From the NCBI GenBank assembly GCA_021773555.1, contig JAJFKA010000009.1:21922-85921 (forward strand): DNA of 64,000 nt, in the 5' to 3' direction. This stretch comes from Gammaproteobacteria bacterium. Lineage in GTDB: Bacteria; Pseudomonadota; Gammaproteobacteria; Pseudomonadales; Azotimanducaceae. Shown piece by piece: positions 59,812 through 64,000 of this stretch (the stretch's first letter is position 1; every line of letters starts with the position of its first letter). The notes beneath the pieces are model-generated. The model saw only the letters and a program-made list of their open reading frames with translations, made no database searches and was not told where the DNA came from. A program made the position numbers and the translations under genes.

Positions 59812-60612
59812 TCAGCGCTTTGTGGCATTTGCCGGATTTAGTCGTGAAGCAAGTCCGCCAAGTCCTCGAATCAACCACCGGGGCTGGAAGTGCGCCCAGG
59901 TAACAGCTGCCTGGTTCGCGACACCGGGTATCCTTATGACCTCCCGTGCCATGACCGCAGCAAACCCATCCCTGGCGACGTCCTGAACGGACGACATCAG
60001 GAAATCGGGCACACTGTCTCCTTTTTGGGCCGTAACCATCTCGGTTTTGGTCAGCCCCGGGCACAATGCAGTAACGGAAACTCCCGAACCTCGCAACTCC
60101 TCTGAGAGTGATTCGCTCAGGGACAGGACATAGGATTTGCTGGCGGCGTAGACGGCCATACTGGGGATTGGTTGGAACGCTGCAACCGACGCGACATTGA
60201 GAATTCTGCCGTTCCCACGCCTGCGCATTGGCGCAATGAAGTGGCGGGTCAGGCGGGTAAGTGAAACGATATTCAGCATGAGCAGGTTTTCGATTTCGGC
60301 TTCATCGATTTCGGTAAACTCCCCGGACACGGCGACACCGGCATTGTTGACCAGAATATCGATGTCCAGACCAGATTCAGACACACGAGCGATCAATTCG
60401 GATGCTCCATCTGGCGCCATGAGATCTGCGCTCTGCACTGTCACGTCGATCTCGGAGCCGACTTCATCGAGGATTGACTGGCGTACGGCGTTAAGCGCGG
60501 ATTCGCGTCTCGCTGTAATGATCAGATCGAAATCGTTTTGTGCAAATTCCATTGCCAGCGCAGCGCCGATTCCAGTGGACGCTCCCGTGATGAGGACCCG
60601 CCCTCTACTCAT
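59812..60612 (-). CDS. Short-chain dehydrogenase/reductase
   Basis: This 266-residue classical SDR has the cofactor motif ITGASTGIGAALAMEF near residue 8, VNNAGVAVSGEF near residue 87, the catalytic Ser in LNVASVAAFQ near residue 138 and YAASKSYVLSLSESL (Tyr-x3-Lys) near residue 152. It is NAD(P)-dependent; the substrate is unknown, though placement next to phasin and wax-ester genes suggests lipid. Its start overlaps the DUF6489 gene by 8 bp, so they are translationally coupled. Confidence 0.92.
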   Translation of the reverse strand: MSRGRVLITGASTGIGAALAMEFAQNDFDLIITARRESALNAVRQSILDEVGSEIDVTVQSADLMAPDGASELIARVSESGLDIDILVNNAGVAVSGEFTEIDEAEIENLLMLNIVSLTRLTRHFIAPMRRRGNGRILNVASVAAFQPIPSMAVYAASKSYVLSLSESLSEELRGSGVSVTALCPGLTKTEMVTAQKGDSVPDFLMSSVQDVARDGFAAVMAREVIRIPGVANQAAVTWAHFQPRWLIRGLGGLASRLNPANATKR

Positions 60613-60856
60613 CGGGCGACTTAGCGGGTTTGGCGTCTGGCTCGACGCCTGTCAGCATGCGCTGTACCCAGTTCTGATAGGCGAATAGCGGTTGCATGGC
60701 ACCTGAGATCATGTCGGCATACTGGGTTTGACCGGCGTCTTTCAGGTACTCCTGCGCATTTTTCAACATCTGGTCCTGAAGGTGGGCAACATTGGGTAAG
60801 CCGAGGAAACGCCGTAGTTCTTCGGGATCGATATCGACATCAATAGTGATTTTCAC
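60605..60856 (-). CDS. DUF6489 family protein
   Basis: This 83-residue soluble protein begins MKITIDVDIDPEELRRFLGL, and has PNVAHLQDQMLKNAQEYLKD and QPLFAYQNWVQRML, matching the small DUF6489 family found in marine and PHA-producing bacteria. No catalytic motif is present. It is encoded directly upstream of the SDR with an 8-bp overlap and lies next to phasin genes. A role with storage granules is inferred only from context. Confidence 0.8.
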   Translation of the reverse strand: MKITIDVDIDPEELRRFLGLPNVAHLQDQMLKNAQEYLKDAGQTQYADMISGAMQPLFAYQNWVQRMLTGVEPDAKPAKSPDE

Positions 60857-60935
60857 TGTAACGCTCCAGGTTGTTGGCGGCTGGCCGTTAGTTTACTGGA
60901 AATACCTGGCGACCGGATGGATGTTTTTCAGAAGC

Positions 60936-60962
60936 AAAAAAAAGGGCCGTTAAACCCTTTTT
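60936..60962 (-). terminator. Intrinsic terminator after phasin 1
   Basis: On the minus strand the segment reads AAAAAGGG, an 8-base loop, CCCTTTTT, followed by further T residues (eight T in total at 60936-60943). It starts 18 bases after the phasin 1 stop. The stem of 8 bp with a T-run fits a rho-independent terminator; the A-run on the other side means it may also work in the plus direction. It separates the phasin gene from the DUF6489-SDR operon. Confidence 0.7.
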
Positions 60963-60979
60963 CTCTATACTTTCAATGC

Positions 60980-61285
60980 TTAAGCCTGGGTAGCGAACAC
61001 CTGGCGAACTGCATTGCCGGTTTCTTCAACAGCAGACTTCAGAATCTCGCTCTGCGCTTGTGCAGCTTGCTGGTAGTTACTCCACAGTGTTTCGCCGTAT
61101 TCACGCTGCAATTCAACAAATGAAGTGATGTCTCGTACCTCAGGAAGCTTCTGGCCAAATTCGGAGTTCAGTGCAAAATACTTCTGCACGTTTTCCTGTG
61201 TTGTCCTGGCGATTTCCTGGAAAGTGTTTTGATTGATTTCGAACAGTGTACGTCCCAGATTTGCTTGTTTTTCAACGATGTTCAT
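60980..61285 (-). CDS. Phasin family protein 1
   Basis: This 101-residue protein has the phasin-family N terminus MNIVEKQANLGRTLFEINQN and amphipathic helices with RDITSFVELQREYGETLWSNY near residue 52. Phasins coat polyhydroxyalkanoate granules and limit coalescence. It is closely related to phasin 2 (61507-61908), a tandem paralogue, but lacks the Lys-rich tail. It has its own promoter and its own terminator. No PHA synthase is in the window. Confidence 0.9.
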   Translation of the reverse strand: MNIVEKQANLGRTLFEINQNTFQEIARTTQENVQKYFALNSEFGQKLPEVRDITSFVELQREYGETLWSNYQQAAQAQSEILKSAVEETGNAVRQVFATQA

Positions 61286-61345
61286 TTAATTCTCCTCGAC
61301 AGTTATATTAATTTAAGTGGTATTTCCGAACGAATATTGATTTGT

Positions 61346-61384
61346 TGCAGTGCAGCATTATATATTGCGATGCAACAAACACAA
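61346..61384 (-). promoter_or_regulatory. Phasin 1 promoter with paired TGC-N3-GCA palindromes
   Basis: On the minus strand TATAAT lies at 61357-61362, with TTGTGT at 61379-61384 as a -35 at 16 bp. Two palindromes, TGCACTGCA (61346-61354) and TGCATCGCA (61366-61374), flank the -10. TGC-rich palindromes of this form are the known targets of PhaR repressors that control phasin and PHA genes. The same layout recurs at the phasin 2 promoter. Confidence 0.7.
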
Positions 61385-61401
61385 GTATTTTTTACAAAAG
61401 G

Positions 61402-61477
61402 TGAGAACCCCGGCTCTGAAGAGGGAAGGTGAACCAGGGTTCTCAGAATCAACAAGTAGCTACCAGTTACTTGTTGA
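61402..61477. terminator. Two tandem inverted repeats between the phasin genes
   Basis: The first has arms TGAGAACCC (61402-61410) and GGGTTCTCA (61437-61445); the second has TCAACAAGTA (61449-61458) and TACTTGTTGA (61468-61477), both perfect. They lie between the phasin 2 stop and the phasin 1 promoter, 30-105 bases downstream of phasin 2. They could end the phasin 2 transcript. On the minus strand CCTTTTG follows the first-listed repeat, a weak U-tract, so mRNA-stabilising hairpins are the alternative. Confidence 0.5.
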
Positions 61478-61506
61478 CACTTTAAACATCAACGCCTTCC
61501 GGCGAC

Positions 61507-61908
61507 TTATGCAGCTTTAGCTTTGGCTTTGGCTTTGCTCTTGGCCTTCGGCTTGACAGCCTTTGCCGTGGATTTAACCGGGCTGGCGGCAGCTTCTGTC
61601 GTTGCATCGTCTGCGTTGAAAGCCTGCGTAAAAACATCGCGTGTTTCTTCGAGTGCGCTTCTTACGATGCCATTGTGGGTCTCGACTGCGTCTTTAACAT
61701 TACCCCACAGTGTCTCGTTGTATTCACGCTGGAGCGCGACGAATGTGGAAATATCGGTTACTTGTGGCAGGCGCTCACCGAAGTTGCGATTGACTTCGAA
61801 ATATTTCTCGAGATTTTCCCGGGAAAGTGAAGCGAGCTCTTTCAATGTGTTGCTGTTGATCTCATAGATCGAACGGCCAAGCTGTGTTTGTTTTTCAATA
61901 ATGTTCAT
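61507..61908 (-). CDS. Phasin family protein 2 with histone-like Lys/Ala tail
   Basis: This 133-residue phasin has the same N terminus as phasin 1 (MNIIEKQTQLGRSIYEINSN) and VTDISTFVALQREYNETLWG. After about residue 102 it has a Lys/Ala/Pro-rich tail: STAKAVKPKAKSKAKAKAKAA. Such histone H1-like tails occur in PhaF of Pseudomonas, where they bind DNA and help segregate granules. I infer a granule-to-nucleoid tether. It has its own promoter with TGC-N3-GCA palindromes. Confidence 0.9.
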   Translation of the reverse strand: MNIIEKQTQLGRSIYEINSNTLKELASLSRENLEKYFEVNRNFGERLPQVTDISTFVALQREYNETLWGNVKDAVETHNGIVRSALEETRDVFTQAFNADDATTEAAASPVKSTAKAVKPKAKSKAKAKAKAA

Positions 61909-61938
61909 TTTGTTTTCTCCTGATGAGATGATTAATGT

Positions 61939-61979
61939 TGCACCGCAGCATTATATATAGTGCAGTGCACAAAATTCAA
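61939..61979 (-). promoter_or_regulatory. Phasin 2 promoter with paired TGC-N3-GCA palindromes
   Basis: On the minus strand TATAAT lies at 61950-61955, and TTGAAT at 61974-61979 makes a -35 at 18 bp. The palindromes TGCGGTGCA (61939-61947) and TGCACTGCA (61961-61969) flank the -10. The arrangement repeats the phasin 1 promoter with 22 bp rather than 20 bp between palindrome centres. It fits joint repression by a PhaR-type regulator. Confidence 0.7.
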
Positions 61980-62041
61980 GCTCGAATTCAAATTATTTAC
62001 GTATTTCTGGTTAATTGGCCTTATTGGCGCCCGGCCGATGA

Positions 62042-63529
62042 CTACGCGACCCGTCCCATGGCGGGCCGCGGCGCACGATCCTCGATCGTTGTCGATTCGG
62101 TTTTTTTCCCCGCCTCGAGGGCAGTGACCGCGTTTCCGGTCAGTACATTTTCCAGCTGTTTGAACGCAGATAACATGTCATCGCGCAATCTGCGGGCATC
62201 GGGGAGCGCTTTGCGACAGGCAGTGATGCCAAAATACAGCGTTTCGCCATAACTTTGCACGGTGATATTCAAGGCCAGTCCATGCGCAGGAATTGAGACC
62301 GGGTAGTGTGTCAGCATGCGTGCGCCGTTTGAATAAAGGGTTTCTTTTGGTCCCGGTACGTTTGATATCAATACGTTGAACGCCGGTGATGCGAACTCTG
62401 CCAGATTCAGTCGCTCTGCAGCGGCTGACGAGTTTTTGATAAAGTCTGGCAGACCCGGCATTGACACGTCAGAGTTCATAGCACCGGCGAGGTCGGCGGT
62501 GACTTGTTTTGCTGTTGTGGCTGAATCGCGGATGGCCAACATTCGTAACCGGGGATCAGCTATGTCTGTGGCGAGGTTAACTTTCATCATGGTGACCTGG
62601 TTGTTCATACGGGTGTCGCCAGGCATTCGCAGGGAAACCGGACAACCCGCAATCAATCCGGTTGCTGGCAAAGTGTCATTTTCCTGCAGGTATTTACGCA
62701 GACCGCCAGCGCAGACAGCCATAAAAACATCGTTGACCTTGCTGTCAGTTAGCCTGCCAAGTGATTTGACGCTGCCAAGTGGCAGTTCTCCTGTGGCGAA
62801 GCTGCGCGCCTGATCGATGCAGTGATTAAAGACGGTTCTGGGTGCTGGTTGCGCCAGCGCGCCAAATCCCTTTGAGGGATCTATTGCCCGCTGTCCGGCA
62901 CGCACAAAGCTGTCCACAGTGCCGAAAAATCGATTGTTGTTGTCCAGTTGCAGGCTGATGAAATTTTCAAGGGACGCTAGGAACAGGTCAGTTGCGCTCG
63001 GTTTCTCGGCTGCCGGGAAGTGCTGTGGCGGTCGATGGAAAGGATGCACCGGACTGTTGTCCATCAGTAACTCAGTCGCTGCCTGTGCCGCGACACCATC
63101 GATGCAGGCGTGGTGAACCTGATTGTAGTAGGCGATTTTGCCTCCGGTAAGACCGGTGATCACCCTGAGTGCCCACAGCGGCTTACTGCGATCCATCGGA
63201 ACAGCGTGAAGTTCGGCGATCTTGTCTTCAAGTTCTGCGTCGTCACCTGCACCGGAAAGCCTGACTTCCGTAATGTGGTTGTTGATGTCGAAATCGCAGT
63301 CGCTGATCCAGAAGGGATGATCAAGATTGGCATTGTCGAGTTGCAATTTTCGCGTCAGATAGGGAACAAGATCGACGCGGTTCGAGATGAACAGCTTTAG
63401 CTCTTCTATAAATGCACCGGATGTTGTGTCACCCGGTAATTCAAAAATTTGTACCGAGGCGACGTGGTTGGGGCATCGCGGCGTCTCTGAATACAGGAAA
63501 CTGGCATCAGCAGCGGCGAGTTTTTGCAT
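62042..63529 (-). CDS. Wax ester synthase / diacylglycerol acyltransferase (WS/DGAT)
   Basis: I start at the ATG at 63529 (MQKLAAADASFLYSETP), the usual WS/DGAT beginning, 11 bases after GGAGG. The protein of about 495 residues has the catalytic motif in YYNQVHHACIDGVAAQ (HHxxxDG) near residue 132 and the family stretch NDVFMAVCAGGLRKYL near residue 265, plus FNVLISNVPGPKETLYSNG near residue 393. It esterifies fatty alcohols or diacylglycerol with acyl-CoA, storing wax esters or triacylglycerol. It lies upstream of the phasin genes, making a storage-lipid block. Confidence 0.93.
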   Translation of the reverse strand: MQKLAAADASFLYSETPRCPNHVASVQIFELPGDTTSGAFIEELKLFISNRVDLVPYLTRKLQLDNANLDHPFWISDCDFDINNHITEVRLSGAGDDAELEDKIAELHAVPMDRSKPLWALRVITGLTGGKIAYYNQVHHACIDGVAAQAATELLMDNSPVHPFHRPPQHFPAAEKPSATDLFLASLENFISLQLDNNNRFFGTVDSFVRAGQRAIDPSKGFGALAQPAPRTVFNHCIDQARSFATGELPLGSVKSLGRLTDSKVNDVFMAVCAGGLRKYLQENDTLPATGLIAGCPVSLRMPGDTRMNNQVTMMKVNLATDIADPRLRMLAIRDSATTAKQVTADLAGAMNSDVSMPGLPDFIKNSSAAAERLNLAEFASPAFNVLISNVPGPKETLYSNGARMLTHYPVSIPAHGLALNITVQSYGETLYFGITACRKALPDARRLRDDMLSAFKQLENVLTGNAVTALEAGKKTESTTIEDRAPRPAMGRVA

Positions 63530-64000
63530 GTTGAAACAATCCTCCATAAAGGCGTGATAATCAGGCGGTCCGATCAGTCGCCGGTCCTCGCATTCTATAA
63601 CGCAAAGTCCATGCCAACATGGCACCTTAACCTAAGTGATTGTAATCAAAAGGTATTAAGGCGGCTTTAAGCGGTCATAAAGATTCTGTCGGCGTCGAAA
63701 CTGGTGCACCACCGGGCCCGATTGAACCGTGCTGGTGCATGGGCGCGGATTATATAAGCAGCGTGGAACATGTCAATCGATTTTGTGCAGCGCATCAAAT
63801 ATAATTCCAGACCCCCGCCACGAGGATTGTCGGATCTGAACTAAAGCCTTGATTTGGCCCCAAAACTTAGCGAAACTCGTTTTTGTTCATTGCAACATAA
63901 CAGTGGCTCAGCAGCGCATAACGGGCAACACCAGTCCCGTGCTTGCATCTCAGTATCAGCAGCAGGGGGTTAAGGTTTGTACGAAGAAATTGACGTGGCC
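63530..64000. other. Non-coding upstream region of WS/DGAT (about 470 bases)
   Basis: No complete gene is seen. It holds the WS/DGAT promoter at 63749-63776 and a long 5' leader of about 210 bases. On the plus strand a TATAAT at 63800-63805 could serve a gene starting beyond the window; at 63978 a TTG with TTAAGG just before opens a short frame to the edge, too short to judge. Confidence 0.6.
63749..63776 (-). promoter_or_regulatory. Consensus sigma-70 promoter for WS/DGAT
   Basis: On the minus strand TTGACA (63771-63776) and TATAAT (63749-63754) are both perfect consensus hexamers 16 bp apart. Transcription would begin near 63742, about 210 bases before the WS/DGAT start. It is the best-matching promoter I saw in the window and implies strong basal expression unless repressed. 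Confidence 0.75.

Noticed and set aside
1..64000. CRISPR array
   Set aside because: I saw no series of equal-length direct repeats separated by unique spacers, and no cas genes.
1..64000. tRNA, rRNA or mobile element
   Set aside because: No tRNA cloverleaf with conserved GGTTCRA arm, no rRNA stretch and no transposase or integrase were found; the lasso and polysaccharide genes therefore show no direct sign of recent insertion.

Overview
This 64 kb window looks like a chromosomal segment of a free-living, probably marine, gammaproteobacterium. The evidence is a Gram-negative envelope gene set (RND pump, Wza/Wzc-type export, outer-membrane barrels), gene families typical of lipid- and polyhydroxyalkanoate-storing marine Gammaproteobacteria (WS/DGAT, phasins, DUF6489) and moderate GC. 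I see no rRNA, tRNA, CRISPR, transposase, integrase or phage gene. The exact lineage cannot be fixed from the sequence alone.

Layout. 1-2.5 kb: lipid metabolism (truncated acyl-CoA synthetase, enoyl-CoA isomerase-type crotonase, aldo/keto reductase). 2.6-8.7 kb: secreted DUF885 peptidase-like protein and an RND pump with its adaptor. 8.8-14 kb: ATP-grasp enzyme, a four-gene operon with OlsA/PlsC- and OlsB-type acyltransferases (an ornithine-lipid-like route), a lipoprotein hydrolase and a small HExxH lipoprotein. 14.2-21.6 kb: a WecA-like sugar-phosphate transferase followed by a lasso-peptide cluster. 21.6-31.1 kb (minus strand): ABC exporter, Wzc-like tyrosine kinase, Wza-like export protein, outer-membrane barrel, two small secreted proteins, a TPR protein and a second Wzz-like protein. 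31.2-47.1 kb: polysaccharide assembly (four GT4-type glycosyltransferases, sugar aminotransferase, acetyltransferases, deacetylase, a flippase fused to a methyltransferase, polymerase/ligase-type membrane proteins). 47.1-58.6 kb: dipeptidase, GFA protein, two multi-pass glycosyltransferase-like proteins, a Tat-exported class V aminotransferase, a DUF5916 barrel, a hybrid histidine kinase. 58.8-63.5 kb: TPR protein, SDR, DUF6489, two phasins and a wax-ester synthase.

The most interesting part is the lasso cluster at 15.3-23.3 kb. It encodes two precursors whose leaders both fit the lasso signature YxxPx(L/F)x3Gx5Tx and whose predicted cores both begin GGT and have Glu at position 8. The cores are unusually long (39 and 36 residues). 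Both carry an alternating Met or Phe beta-hairpin-like segment, Cys22, Arg28 and an Asn-Cys-Pro end. Around them are B1 (PqqD-like), B2 (peptidase), C (cyclase), an HprK-like kinase, a nucleotidyltransferase, and a methyltransferase that resembles eukaryotic PRMTs and appears to end in its own PqqD-like recognition domain. The second precursor has no usual start codon; a strong ribosome binding site points to ATT. A perfect 10-bp inverted repeat overlapping a TATAAT box lies just before the first precursor. The nearest exporter is the last gene of the polysaccharide export operon, so lasso and polysaccharide genes are physically interleaved.

A second regulatory highlight is the phasin pair: each promoter is flanked by two TGC-N3-GCA palindromes, as expected for a PhaR-type repressor, and one phasin has a histone-like Lys/Ala tail.
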